From: Maylandia zebra
Lineage: Eukaryota; Chordata; Actinopteri; Cichliformes; Cichlidae
DNA length: 64,000 nt
Assembly: GCF_041146795.1 (NCBI RefSeq)
Contig: NC_135172.1
Location: forward strand, 12,638,137 to 12,702,136
Direction of reading: 5' to 3'
Shown: one piece after another, positions 12,001 through 22,424 of the stretch
Numbering within the stretch: position 1 is the first letter of the stretch
Layout: each line of letters opens with the position of its first letter
Program-made: the position numbers and the translations under genes
Notes under the pieces: generated by a model
The model's input: the letters and a program-made list of their open reading frames with translations, nothing else
What the model was told of the DNA's origin: nothing
The model's database searches: none

Positions 12001-12348
12001 TATATTTATTCGCTTGTTCTCTTTGTGTGATAAGAGTTTCCATCTGAATTTAACCCCTGTGTGGGGCTGATCTTTCATTTCATTTTATTTCAAGCTCAGA
12101 TTCTTTGCCTTTGGCACATTTTCTGTGACGAGACTTCAAACCATTCCCACCGTCCTTATTAATCAACATGGTGAAGTGATTCTTCGCAAGGTGATGGGAT
12201 AGGAAGAGTTTCAGAAAATGAGGCCTTTTGTCTTTATTGGAGAGGTCAGTGCAGACAGGACGGATGGGGGGAAGGCGAGGGGGGAATGACACACAGGAAA
12301 CGGTGTTGGTCAGACCCAAAGACAGGCGTGGGCAGTGAGGACTCTCAC

Positions 12349-12390
12349 CTTCAGACTCACTGTCTAATCAGTCTGACAGTGAGTCTGAAG
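12349..12390. other. Perfect 16-bp stem-loop
   Basis: CTTCAGACTCACTGTC at 12,349-12,364 is followed by a 10-nt loop and its exact reverse complement at 12,375-12,390. The same hairpin is present in the right arm near 40,490-40,535. It stands beside a LINE end; function unknown. Confidence 0.7.
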
Positions 12391-12419
12391 ACAGAGCAAC
12401 CCAACACACGTTACTATGT

Positions 12420-12895
12420 TCATCATCATCATCATTGTTTATTTATATAGCACTTTAAAAACACACAAGGCTGACCAAACTGCTGAACAATAGAAACATA
12501 ATAGATACCATAAGAATAATAAATACGATACAATAATAAACATAGCGAAAAACAATAAAATACAAGTCAGTCAACCACTGAGTCAAAAGCCAGTGAATAA
12601 AAATGCTTTTTCAATCTGGATTTAAAAACCAGCACTGATGTCGATTGCCTAATGTGAAGAGGAAGATTATTCCAAAGCTTAGGAGCCACGATAGAGAACG
12701 CTCGGTCTCCTCTCAGTTTCAGCCGTGATTTGGGGACTGAGAGCAACAGCTGCTCAGCTGACCGGAGCGAACGAGTGGGGACATAGGGCTTCAGCAGGTG
12801 CCAGACCATTTAAAGATTTAAAAACCAATAAAAGAACTTGAAAATGAATCCTAAATTCAATTGGAAGCCAGTGCAGGGAGGCCAAGAGTGATGTT
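12420..12895 (-). mobile_element. L2/CR1-type LINE 3' end (left copy)
   Basis: The minus strand encodes an 80-codon open tail of LINE reverse transcriptase (GDRAFSIVAPKLWNNLPLHI, then KSRLKKHFYSLAF), followed by a 3' UTR with the 'tatatagcactttaaa' motif and an ATG-ATG microsatellite tail. Fragment only, lacking the catalytic region. Confidence 0.75.
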
Positions 12896-13040
12896 ATCAC
12901 TAAGCAGGACATTAAATCAAATTAATGAGACACCAAAACAAGAGCTGGAGCCCAAGACAGCCATGAAGTCACAGTGTACACAAATACACAAGAAACACAG
13001 AAACCAGCTGGGTGGATGTGGCTCGGGAACCTTCTGTTAC

Positions 13041-13451
13041 CTTGAACGTCGGTGTTTTGAACGCTGGCTGCTCCAGTCTGCTTGTATTTGTCCAAGATTT
13101 CCCCTCATATCTTGGTTATGGTTATTTTTTCTTTTATTAAACTGATCACACTCCTGTTCATGAATAGAAAAAAACCCCATCAGTGTATTTTCACTTAAAC
13201 AAGCAGCTGTTTTTTTTGCATTAAAGTTATATAAAAATGTAACAGTGCAAATTCCTCGCTGACAGTTTAACCAAAAGGCATTTCCAGTGGAAAGTAGCCG
13301 ACATATCCTCAGCATAACCATGTATAATATCCACAAAACCTGAGAAGGTTGGAGAGAAGGTAGGCGAACTCTGCTGGGATCTGCGTTTAACAAAGTGTCT
13401 AAAGACGAAACAAAGAAATCTTTCTGTAAATGTTCAGATGCACAGACTGGA
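13041..13451 (-). CDS. Two exons of an unrecognised gene (left copy)
   Basis: Exon 13,451-13,340 (one base plus 37 codons, ...EHLQKDFFVSSLDTLLNADP) has an acceptor after a long pyrimidine tract and a GT donor; exon 13,153-13,041 (ECDQFNKRKNNHNQDMRG...) joins it in phase 0 and ends in AAG|GTAACA. In the second exon only this frame is open. The reading frame also stays open through the intron, so a 166-codon continuous reading is possible, but the splice borders and the hydrophobic, uncharacteristic intron translation favour two exons. Family not recognised. It lies head-to-head with cip2a exons and is probably a fragment of a larger gene. Confidence 0.45.
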
Positions 13452-13774
13452 CTGAAAAAGAGTGAAAAAGCAGCTAACGTCCAAAAATAAGAAAACTTTG
13501 AAAGAACTCCAAAAAAACCTGGAGAACTTTTGCTCAAAAAACAGTTTTGTTTTTTTTAAATTACAAGGCAATCTGACAAAATGTCATCAAATGAGACTCA
13601 AGACTTCTGCAGGTCTCTGCCATGACTCAATTTTTTTTTCTTAACGGCAGAAACAATTGTTCCTTTTTTACTTTGTTTCTATTTTCTCTTCTTGTTTTTA
13701 TCTGTTGAACAACAAACAACATTCATGCTGATTCACATAATATCCTGTCTCTAATCTCTGGGATTTCCTCGTAG

Positions 13775-14071
13775 CTCTTTGATGCAAAGAACATCCATCA
13801 AACGCTCCAGCTTGTGCTCAACATCATCGTGAACGGTGAAGGTACTCTGACGAGAAAATACTCAGTCGACCTTTTGGTTGATTTGTTAAAGAACCCCAAA
13901 ATAGCTGATTACCTAACAAGGTATGCAGATAATTCACAGCTCTTTTCCTGAATAGCTGCTTTAAAACTCTGCTGAAAGCCTTTGTCCATTTCCAGGTATC
14001 CCCACTTCTCGGCATGTGTGTCTCAAGTGTTAGGACTGCTGCATTGGAAAGACCCAGACCCTGCAGCCAAG
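13775..14071 (+). pseudogene. cip2a: cip2a fragment, two exons (left copy)
   Basis: CIP2A is the armadillo-type inhibitor of protein phosphatase 2A. Exon 13,775-13,920 encodes [20 protein letters not shown] and [20 protein letters not shown]; exon 13,996-14,071 encodes YPHFSACVSQVLGLLHWKDP. They join in phase (AG|G) and match consecutive armadillo repeats from the first third of vertebrate CIP2A almost residue for residue (human: [20 protein letters not shown]). Both exons are open with good splice borders, but no other cip2a exon is in the window, so it is a two-exon fragment embedded in the interrupted kif1 gene on the opposite strand. Confidence 0.85.
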
Positions 14072-14218
14072 GTGAGAGACGACAAATATGATAACCCACA
14101 CCAGCTGTGCTTAACTCTGTAAGTTCCCAGTATTCCCTGAAACCATCACGTGTGACACAGTTTACATCAGACGTGATGCAGCTGACGTCAACACTGACCT
14201 TCTTGTGGTAACAGAGAC

Positions 14219-15199
14219 TTAAAAAAATAATAATAAAGCAACAAAGTGGGTCGCTCTTTGACAGTAAATTCCAGTGCGGTCCGCTCCAATCTCCTCAGGC
14301 TGACTCTCTTCTAGGCTCTCCTGACTGTTCCCTTTACATGTTGATGATGTGTCTTGTAAATCTGGATCCCTTTCCAGCAGGACGCTCCTCTTTTTCAGAC
14401 AGTACCTCAGCTGCTCTCTCTCCTGACAGTCAGCTGTCCACCTCTGCATGGCCAGTCGAGCCAGCGCCGGCATTTGAGGCAGAGCTCGGAGCAGAGCGGG
14501 CAGCCAGGCTGAGCACGGAGCAGAGGTTGAAGGTCGCAAACTGACATCCACGTCTTCCAGAGAGCCCAGACCTCCTGCTGCAAACAGACTGCACCAACCG
14601 TTGTCTCCCACCAAGCTGTTGTAGGACAGATCCAGTGCACGGAGTGAGGAGAGACAGCCCCGTCTGCACACGGCAGCTGCACAGAGGAAGAGGACCCATT
14701 GATAACTGATCACTTTATGCCTGTTCACTTTACTGTTTTGTTCACAATGTTTCTGATGGAGACAAAAATAACACCGAATAGTTTCATTGTTTTGTTTTAT
14801 ACGACAGCTACAGATGCTGGCAGCATGAAATAAATGAAAGAAATATCAATTTCCTTCAGGCTTTACTTGTCTTAATATACATTTATGCAGCCTAATGATC
14901 CACTACAGACCAAAAAAGAAAAAGTATAATGTCATTGTGTGTTAGTTACCCAGATGTTGCATGTCATCAGTGGTGAGCTCGCAGCTGCAAAGACGGAGCT
15001 CGCTGACGACTGATGGCTGCAGAGCATCCAGCAGGAGCGCTAAGTGACCGCCAACCACTTTACACCAGGAAATATCCACCGTGCGCAGATAGGACACCGC
15101 CAGGGCTGATGCATAAACACAAAGTTTTCACCATTTCAGGCTAGAGGGTGGAAGAGGTATTCGGGGAGAATGACTTGAAGGAAAACTTCTATAAATAAA

Positions 15200-15241
<42 letters not shown>

Positions 15242-15589
15242 CCAGAGCAGTGAAGGACTCGTTGCTCATGTAGCAGCTGTTGAATGGCAGCCTCCTCATT
15301 TGTGTCGCAGGGAGGGCGGAGACCAGCAGGTGGACCACACCTCCCACTTCCTTATTGGATGACACATCAAGCTCGGTCAGTGCAGTGAGAGAGGGCAGCA
15401 CCTGGACTGAAAAACAACGAGTCACATGACTGCTGCAGCGAGCATGCGATTAGTGTCCGGCGTGTGAGATTGGTAGCAACTGACTCAGAGCCTCTAGATC
15501 ATCTCGCGTGAGGCAACACAGGTGGAGGTCGAGTCTCTCCAGGTGTGTGACGTGAGCCAGGTGAAAGGTGAGGCGGCTCAGTCCACCAG
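14219..15589 (-). CDS. Leucine-rich-repeat protein, last four exons (left copy)
   Basis: Exons 15,589-15,485, 15,406-15,242, 15,105-14,950 and 14,676-14,219 (stop) join in consistent phases and are all open. They give RNI-like leucine-rich repeats: HLERLDLHLCCLTRDDLEAL, LTELDVSSNKEVGGVVHLL, LRTVDISWCKVVGGHLALLL, LRLCSCELTTDDMQHL, LRALDLSYNSLVGDNGW, and an acidic tail. The pattern resembles LRRC31-type proteins, but I am not sure of the orthologue. The first exon seen starts four bases from the point where HERC-derived sequence ends (15,594), so the LRR gene has lost its 5' part and is now led by HERC exons. The GT microsatellite abuts the second exon's donor. Confidence 0.7.
15203..15238 (+). 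repeat. GT microsatellite
   Basis: About 18 GT units directly after an LRR-gene donor site; the mirrored copy at 37,663-37,680 has only about nine AC units, an 18-nt difference that separates the two arms. Confidence 0.95.
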
Positions 15590-15731
15590 CTAGAAGCAGC
15601 TTTACAGTATATTAATCAGAACAATGCTGCTCTCTAATGTATCTTGGTAAAGTGCAGAAAAATCTAATGTTTTATATGATACAGTGTGATTTCAGTAACA
15701 TATCATAATGGAGGCTTCAGCAAGTACTTAC

Positions 15732-17140
15732 GAAGGAAATCTTTCCTCTGCTCTTCAGTTAGTTCATCAAATACCTCCCAAAACATCTGTATGGTGGGGT
15801 GGCGGTCATGATATCTCCAACCATAACTTGTGTTCTGAAAACAGTGAAAATGACTGTTATAATCATAGAGTTTGTAAGGTCAGGCATACACTATGTTGCC
15901 AAAAGTATTCCCTAACACATCCAAATCATTCAATTAATGTGTTCCAATCACTTCCATGGACACAGGTGTATTAGATCAAGCACCTAGGCATGCAGACTAC
16001 TTCTACAAACATGTGTGAAAGGACAAGTCGCTCTCAGGAACTGAATGAATTCCAGCATGGTAGTGTGATAGGATGCACCAGTGCAACAAGTCCAGTCATG
16101 AAATTTCCTCGCTATTAAATATTCCATAGTCAGCTGTTAGTGATATTATAACAAAGTGGAAGTAATTGGAAATGACAGCGAGTCAGCTGATGCTAAGGCT
16201 CATAGTGCACTTAAGTCACCAATATCTGCAGTCTGCTGTTGTTACAGATGTCCAAACTTCATTGGTTTCCATGGCTGAGCAGCTGCATCCCAGCCTTACA
16301 CTGACAAACACAATGCAAAGCGTCAGATGGAGTGATTTAAGCATCTCAACACTGGACTCTAAAGCAGTGGAGATGTGTTTACTGGAGTGACGAATCACAC
16401 TTCTCTGACTCCGATGGATGTGTCAGGGTTTGGTGGTTGCCAGAAGTACTTGTCTGACTGCACTGTGCCAAGTGTAAAGTGTGGGCATGTGTGCACATGG
16501 CTGGGCACCAGTGCACAATACAAGGTCCATAAAGACATGGATGAGTGAGTTTGGTGTAGAAGAACTGGACTAGCCTGCACAGAGTCCTGACCTCAACCTG
16601 ATAGAACATCTTTGGGATGAATTAGAGCAGCAACTGTGAGCCAGGCCTTCTCCTCCAACGTCAGTGTCTGACACCACAAATGCACCTCTGGAAGAATAGT
16701 CAAAAAATTCCCATAAACACACCTAAACCTTGTGGAAAGCTTTCCCAGAAGAGTGGAAGCAGTTATAGCTGCGAAGGGTGGGCTGACTATTATATTATAC
16801 TATCATACAAAAGTCTGGATTAAGACTGAGATGTGACTCAAGTTCATATTTGTGTTAAAGCAGCCGGCTGAATGCTTTTGACAGTATGCAGTACACAGTT
16901 ATTGTGCTACAGGACAGCTGTGAAACTACAGCCTGTGTCTGTTTGGCTGACTGTACCTGTTTGAACTTTTCCCAGTCATGCACGTCCTGGCCGACCAGCA
17001 CTCCCTGCAGCTCCTCTGGTCGAAACAGCCTCACCAAATCCTGCTCACACACCAGGAAGAAGCCTCGCTTGAACTCCTGGAACAGACTCTCCACTGATGT
17101 GTTGAAGGCATGATTCACATAGGCCTCCACAAACTCCTTC
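15732..17140 (-). pseudogene. HERC-family HECT exons, without catalytic exon (left copy)
   Basis: HERC proteins are ubiquitin ligases with a C-terminal HECT domain. Exon 17,140-16,957 encodes KEFVEAYVNHAFNTSVESLF through VLVGQDVHDWEKFKQ; exon 15,834-15,732 encodes NTSYGWRYHDRHPTIQMFWE and DELTEEQRKDFL. They match the HERC3/4 HECT region and join in phase 0. A Tc1 relic sits in the intron. The homology to the spacer copy stops at about 17,231 and 15,594, and the last exon with the active-site cysteine is absent. Instead the next exon downstream is the LRR gene's. The second exon ends in phase 1 and the LRR exon starts with the two bases needed to complete a codon (C|CT). Confidence 0.8.
15889..16891 (+). 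mobile_element. Tc1-like transposon relic (left arm)
   Basis: Flanked by TA, it starts CACTATGTTGCCAAAAGTATT and ends in the degraded inverse of that repeat. The body aligns by eye to fish Tc1 transposase genes (for example 'ggtcgctctcagga', 'ccttgtggaaagc', 'catgcagact') but has many small gaps. Relative to the spacer copy it lacks a block around 16,480-16,500 (about 130 bp), and the right arm has the same loss. A further 6-nt gap near 16,413 is private to the left arm. Confidence 0.85.
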
Positions 17141-17231
17141 CTGTTTAGGAGGGAAAATGTTAAATTAGCAAACATTTCACAGAGACAAAGGTGCTGCAGA
17201 TGAACCTCACAAACACTTCATGTTTTATATT

Positions 17232-18081
17232 TACCTCATATTAAGACCTACTAAGGACCTGATTGTTTTTAATTATGTCCTGATACATAAAACCTGAGAG
17301 CTCACATAACTGCATATGCTCAGAATAGACAGCACACATGGATACAAATTACTGCCTTGCAGCAGCAATCTTCAGACCATCACTATGAGCTCCATCCAAG
17401 GTTACACTGTTCCTGTTATTAACAGCAGGGGGCACTATCAGCCACAGACTGGGAGCCAGATATGCTCTGCTGGTGCCTCATTGTTACAAAGGAAAGACTC
17501 TATAGTGAGAAACAGCTGAGGGGGAAACACTGATCTGGAAACGTCTGAGTGTTACAGAGGATATACATAGCACTGTGGTTCAGTGTCACACAATCACAAA
17601 CAAATACAGCAAAGTACTAAAAAGGGTGTTGCCTCCAAAGATTGCTTTTACTGGTTTGGAGCTTAGGAGGCTTAATAACAACAGGCATGAATGAAGACAG
17701 ATCAGAACAGCTGTTTGATCACAGCATCCAGTACCAACACAATCATCCACACTCAAGAGCCTGTTGGCTTCAGAGTCAGCAGCTGAATGTCTAAAATATC
17801 AAATGTCATTTTTGGTCCATCAGCTACAGCATGAACTGCTTAAAGTGAGAAGCAGCCTGAAGCCCGACAGATTCATCTTTCCAGACTGAAAATATCTCAG
17901 AGTGAACCGAGTGGTGCGTTTTCAGGGTGATCTCACAAAGTCAAATCCCTTTAATGATGTTCTGTCCTGTCTTCCTCTATCAAAAGCACACAAACACTAT
18001 AAAACATTGTTTCGGTGCTTTGGGGTTTTGTTTTCTACACAGAGGTATAGCACGACTAGACCCTAAAGGCAGGCTGCTCAC
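17232..18081. other. Intronic stretch without recognised exon
   Basis: Sequence between the HERC-derived block and the kif1 exon at 18,082. No conserved exon seen. A CTCF-like motif ACAGCAGGGGGCAC lies at 17,422-17,435 (one mismatch to the core consensus), repeated in mirror orientation in the right arm at about 35,459-35,472. Confidence 0.4.
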
Positions 18082-19568
18082 CTACAACCAGCTCACGAAC
18101 ATCTTTCCAATGGAGCTCGCTGCCCTTCTCGTGGATGAGGGTCACTGTGATCCTCCGCTGGATCCCCTGCAGCAAACATAACAGGAGCTCAGGATCACAG
18201 TGAGCACAGCTAGAGCAACATTACGCTTTAAAAGAAGATATTCAACTGTGTACAAAGGAAGCAGTTACCACTGTGTGAGTAATAAGGAAACAACATGTGC
18301 ACCAATCCTGTACCTGGGGAGCACTTGCTGAACCTTCTTGGTACCAGCCAGGTGAGCGCTGATATCTGGACACTTCACAGCTCGAGAGCGCTCCATGAGG
18401 AGACGAGCATCCCAGCTCTGCAATGGAAAACAGACAATGAATTCTCTGCTTTTTATCATTAGATGTATTTCTGTATTAAAAAATTCCGTTTATTGGGCCA
18501 CTTTGTGCTAGAAGAATTTTTCCAGCATAAAATAGCCTCTATCATTTCACTAACTAACTTATTTCACTGCTGCTAATGACGTTTCACAAACTGTCACAGG
18601 TTTTTTAGCTTCGTTCGTATAAACTTTCTTGTGGTTGAGATTCTCGAGAAAACAGCCAGCACACTGAGCAGCAGAGGGTGACAACAGTTGGTTTATAATA
18701 CGCTGAGATTTGACAGACAGAGACAGAAGAATGAAGGAGAACAACACAGAGTCACGCTATCAAGGAGAACCTGGACGGTAGATTCAGCAGTTTGGCTTGA
18801 AGCTTGCAAACTGTTTTAACTTGTTATGTCCGATTAAGTTTTCCTTCCAGGATGCTCGCCAGTTTTCTTTCACTTGTTTCCTGCCAGCAGAATGCATACA
18901 CAGCTGCAGTAACTACACACAATGTTGCAGAAAACATGGAGCAGCAACAAACATGTGTTGGTCTCTAATCACCCATTCAAACTCACACAGCGACAGGTCT
19001 GTGGTCACTTATATCAGCCAATCAGGGCTAGACTTGGTGTTGCTTAGCAGGGAAAGAAATAAACTCAATGATAATGACGCTCCAGTTTCTCATGAATACG
19101 AATCACTTTAAGCAAGTCTGCAGGTTTCATTTAATGTTTTTAACTAAACTCTTTGATGTAATCATTCTGAGTGCAAATCAAAAGTTGGACCTGTTCAGAA
19201 GTGTAGTTGTCGGGCATGTAACCGTTCCTGAAACACGCCACAGTTTGCCGTCCCTGAAGTGAAAGTGACACAAAAGACACAATCCATGTCGACACACAGC
19301 GACCTCCATCTCCTCTTCATCCAGTTTGGAGGCCTTCCTTGAAGTCTCTCGTGCTGCTGTCCACTGGGAATCCCCACATGTGCCTCTTCCCCGTGTCTAC
19401 GACATGTAACAAATATAATAAAATAGCAAGAAATTATAAAGTAAATGACAAGATTTTCCATTTACTCTAATTTAACAGTAGTCATCTTGCAGAAGACAGT
19501 CGTTTGGTTACTATAGTAAAAACTATTATGTCACACAAACACAAACACAAAGAACATCAACAATGAGC

Positions 19569-19734
19569 ACCTTTCTTTTTGCTGAAAGTGATATAGCTTT
19601 CTGTTACCATCAACTGAAACCGCCAACATTTCAGGTGTGCATGCTGGGCAGCTGAAGCTGACATCACAGCACAGCTGCTCTTCCTCATCAAGAAAGCTGT
19701 GCTGCAGTGCATCGCTTTTGGCACGCCCAGTCTG
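19569..19734 (-). mobile_element. KDZ-type (Kyakuja/Dileera/Zisupton) transposon fragment (left copy)
   Basis: The minus strand is open for LDEEEQLCCDVSFSCPACTP followed by EMLAVSVDGNRKLYHFQQKE. The CPAC...MLAVSVDGNRK motif is characteristic of the CxC region of proteins encoded by KDZ DNA transposons in fish. Only about 55 codons are left, with an AG before them. An adjacent minus-strand block near 19,290-19,400 (GKRHMWGFPVDSSTRDFKEG) may be another exon of the same or a different gene; I do not recognise it. Confidence 0.5.
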
Positions 19735-19829
19735 TATGTACAGAAACATAACAGAGGAGTAAATATTTGCATCTGCTTATTGAAAAACAATATCAAAGAA
19801 ATACTTCACTCAGCCTTCCCCCACACTTG

Positions 19830-20262
19830 CAGTTGCTTGCAAAAGTATTCGCCCCCCTCAGATCTGTGGCAAGATCTGAAACTGCTGTTCACAAACGCTG
19901 TCCATCTAATCTGACTGAGCTGGAGCTGTTTTGCAAAGAAGAATGGGCAAAGATTTCAGTCTCTAGATGTGCAAAGCTGGTAGAGACAGACCCTAAAAGA
20001 CTGGCAGCTGTAACTGCAGCAAAAGGTGCTTCTACAAAGTATTGAGTCAGGGGGCTGAATAATTACGCACACCCCACTTTGCAGTTATTTATTTGTAAAA
20101 AATGTTTGGAATCATGTATGATTTTCCTTCCACTTCTCACGTGTGCACCACTTTGTGTTGGTCTTTCACGTGGAAGTCCAATAAAATTGATTCATGTTTG
20201 TGGCTGTAATGTGACAAAATGTGGAAAAGTTCAAGGGGGCCGAATACTTTTGCAAGCCACTG
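19830..20262 (+). mobile_element. Tc1/mariner MITE (left copy)
   Basis: A 433-bp element with inverted ends: CAGTTGCTTGCAAAAGTATT at 19,830 and, inverted, CAGTGGCTTGCAAAAGTATT at 20,262, with TA next to the right end. The inside has the 'aatactttgtagaagcacctttt' type text typical of non-autonomous Tc1 elements in fish. No transposase. Confidence 0.85.
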
Positions 20263-20891
20263 TAGTACCACGCTCCAACAGTTTTGCAAACTAGAGGCCA
20301 TCCTGCTACACATAAAATATATCAGTGTCATAAATGTTAGTTTAGTCACGTGTTTGTTTATTATCCTTATTGTTTTATCTGGGACTGTTTGCAAACATCT
20401 CAGAGAGAGGAGACACCAGCATCTGAACAGAGACTCAAACCAGCAACCTGCAGCTCCCTGCTTGGCTGCTCCAGTTTTCTCCTCTCTCATGTTGCCCACC
20501 AGTGATTTCTAGCTGCCCACCCACACAGCAGGCTAGAATATGCACTGAGCCTCAGCACCATGGTTGCAATACTTGGACATGTTTTCTTTATTAAATAATG
20601 AACCAGACCCCAAAAAGTAAACAGCTGTTATTGCTAGGCAACGGGAGCAGCATTTGGTGATGCAGCACCTGACATTCCTGACCATGTGGGCGGAGCATGC
20701 ATGGAATGGAATGTTTTGTAGAACTGTGCAACACAAGCACTTAGTTACAGCATTTTTCATTTTATCCAGACACAGCTAGAGACACATCTACAGCAGCATC
20801 TCTGTGCAGGACAGACGACGGTTGAAGAAAAAAACACATCGAAAACTTCACTTCTCTACAAAACTTTGGTTCCTTTGTTTAAAAGGCCAAA

Positions 20892-21959
20892 ATGAATCAA
20901 GGGAGATCGAGAAGAGGATTGGTGAGTGCGTCACCATACAGTACAGAACAGTCTGAGCTGATTAAACTACGAGAAGAATTTCAAATAATACAGGCTGAAA
21001 ATGTCAAATTAAAAGAAGTGGCAGAAGAATCAAGAGGAGAAGCTGAAAATTCAAAGTTTGAAACCGAAGTAGTATTGAAGGAATTACTGCATGTGGGTCT
21101 AAAGCTTAAAGGAGAGAAGATGGGAAAACAACAAGCAGAAAATGAGAATGAAAACATCAAGAAAGAACTGTTGGAAGCTCAAAAAGCATTGCAGGAAGAG
21201 AAAAGCACAGCACAAGAAGCTAAAAATAAATATCAAACTGCAAAGAAGGAGGCAGAAAATGTGATGCAGGAATTACAGGAGGTGCAGGAAGCTTTTGAAG
21301 GGGAGAAAAGGAAAATGCAGTTGGCAGCACAAGAAGCTGAAAATGTAACGGCTGAAGCTGAAATACTCAGGAAGGAATTACTGCATGTAAAGCAACAACT
21401 TGAAGAGGAGAAAAAACGTAAACACGAGGCAGAAAATGAGATTGAAAATATGAAGAAAGAATTGTTGGAAGCTCAAAAAGTGTTGGAGGAAGAGAAATTT
21501 AAAATACAGGAAGCAAAGAAAGAAATGGAAAATACAAAGAGTTTCACTCAAAACATGAGGAAGAAGTTGCTGGAAACAGAGGAAGAAATAGAAAAAGAGA
21601 CACATGGAAAATGGGAGGCAAAACAGGAAAGTGAAACTCTGAAGAAGAAACTGATGAAAGTGCAAGAAGAACTTGCAGAAGAGAAAATTGAGTTGAAGGT
21701 ATTCAAGAAAGAAACGACAGCCTCTGAGGTGACCAAGAAAGGCTGCAAAGATGCACTTAAAGAAATGCAAAAGCACAAAAAGGAAGCTAAAGAGCTCCTG
21801 AAACAGAAAGTCAAACTGGCCAAACAGCAGCTGAAAGAAGCATTTAAAGACGCCGAGGAGCAGCTAAACAAAACTTTAAAAGAGCTGAAGGCAAAAGAAA
21901 AAGAAAAGAAAGCCGAGGACAGGAGTGGATTCTGGAGCAGACTGCTGAGAAAAAACTGA
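20892..21959 (+). CDS. Intact single-exon coiled-coil protein, 355 aa (left copy)
   Basis: One uninterrupted 355-codon frame with ATG in a good context (AAAATGA), TGA stop and an AATAAAAATG signal near 22,107. It has no signal peptide or membrane span. After an N-terminus of about 20 residues (MNQGRSRRGLVSASPYSTEQ) it is almost all coiled coil rich in Glu and Lys, ending DRSGFWSRLLRKN. Equivalent 'KELL'-type leucines fall at residues 65, 93, 128, 163, 191, 226 and 254, spaced 28, 35, 35, 28, 35, 28, all multiples of seven, so residues 61-158 and 159-256 form a 98-residue (14-heptad) tandem duplication (KKELLEAQKALQEEK versus KKELLEAQKVLEEEK). The right-arm copy translates identically. No named family recognised; lack of introns suggests a retrogene or a late-born gene. 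TATA-like TTTAAAAG at 20,878. Confidence 0.8.
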   Translation: MNQGRSRRGLVSASPYSTEQSELIKLREEFQIIQAENVKLKEVAEESRGEAENSKFETEVVLKELLHVGLKLKGEKMGKQQAENENENIKKELLEAQKALQEEKSTAQEAKNKYQTAKKEAENVMQELQEVQEAFEGEKRKMQLAAQEAENVTAEAEILRKELLHVKQQLEEEKKRKHEAENEIENMKKELLEAQKVLEEEKFKIQEAKKEMENTKSFTQNMRKKLLETEEEIEKETHGKWEAKQESETLKKKLMKVQEELAEEKIELKVFKKETTASEVTKKGCKDALKEMQKHKKEAKELLKQKVKLAKQQLKEAFKDAEEQLNKTLKELKAKEKEKKAEDRSGFWSRLLRKN

Positions 21960-22424
21960 CCCAGCAGCATCAAGTTTAAGGAGAGCAATAGTTTCTTCCT
22001 CCTTCCCCCTCTCTCAACCTTTCTTTCACAAAAATCCCCCCAAACTTGACTTGGGACGTTTGTTTGTTTTTAAAAACTCTATTCTGAATACATGTACTGA
22101 AATACACAAATAAAAATGCCATAACTTGACCTCACGTTGCCGGCTTCTTTTCTTGTGTGTCTGTGGATGTAAAACAGTAACACACTTTCTGCTCTGTGTG
22201 TTTTTAATTGTAAATAAATGCAATATATCTTCATTTTAAAAACTTCTGCTCTAAATCTTTTTTTAGCAAAATGCTTTTTTTGCCCCTTCCTGATTTCTTA
22301 TGTTTTAACATGTTTGTTACATTTACATGTTTCCGATTTCAAGTGTTAACACAGATGGTCAGAGACAGAGGTCTGGACAGCTCTTTCCCTTTATTTGTAT
22401 TTATTCAGGTTATTTTTATACTCA

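Larger units (their letters stand above)
9375..18417 (-). pseudogene. kif1b: kif1b-like kinesin, C-terminal exons, interrupted (left copy)
   Basis: Kinesin-3 motors carry vesicles along microtubules; the C-terminal PH domain binds cargo lipids. Exons on the minus strand: 18,417-18,314 ([20 protein letters not shown]), 18,166-18,082 ([20 protein letters not shown]), about 11,630-11,533 (RVTGIYELSLCKM), 11,438-11,293 ([19 protein letters not shown]), 11,114-10,933, 10,840-10,769, 10,668-10,549, 10,455-10,303, then the PH domain in 10,076-9,884 ([16 protein letters not shown]), 9,726-9,608 ([12 protein letters not shown]) and a last exon 9,498-9,375. Kif1b is the best match. Exons expected between the second and third are absent; that 6.4-kb gap holds HERC, LRR and cip2a pieces. 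The 182-nt exon lacks about 20 codons before EKELATK and is out of phase (180 or 183 expected), and the 120-nt exon is 2 nt shorter than its right-arm twin, a second shift. So it is broken, although the PH part reads open. Confidence 0.85.

Noticed and set aside
12080-12319. 79-codon minus-strand frame ending CAKGKESELEIK
   Set aside because: Open but without splice sites, homology or coding-like composition I can defend; may be the 3' UTR of an unknown transcript.
13037-13537. A 166-codon single-exon gene with a signal-like start
   Set aside because: Its N-terminus and middle are intron-like, and good splice sites define two exons instead; kept as a two-exon call.
21378-21988. Long open frames (132 and 146 codons) antisense to the coiled-coil gene, mirrored at 30,906-31,516
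   Set aside because: They are Phe/Leu/Ser-rich shadows of Glu/Lys-rich codons in the real gene; no independent support.
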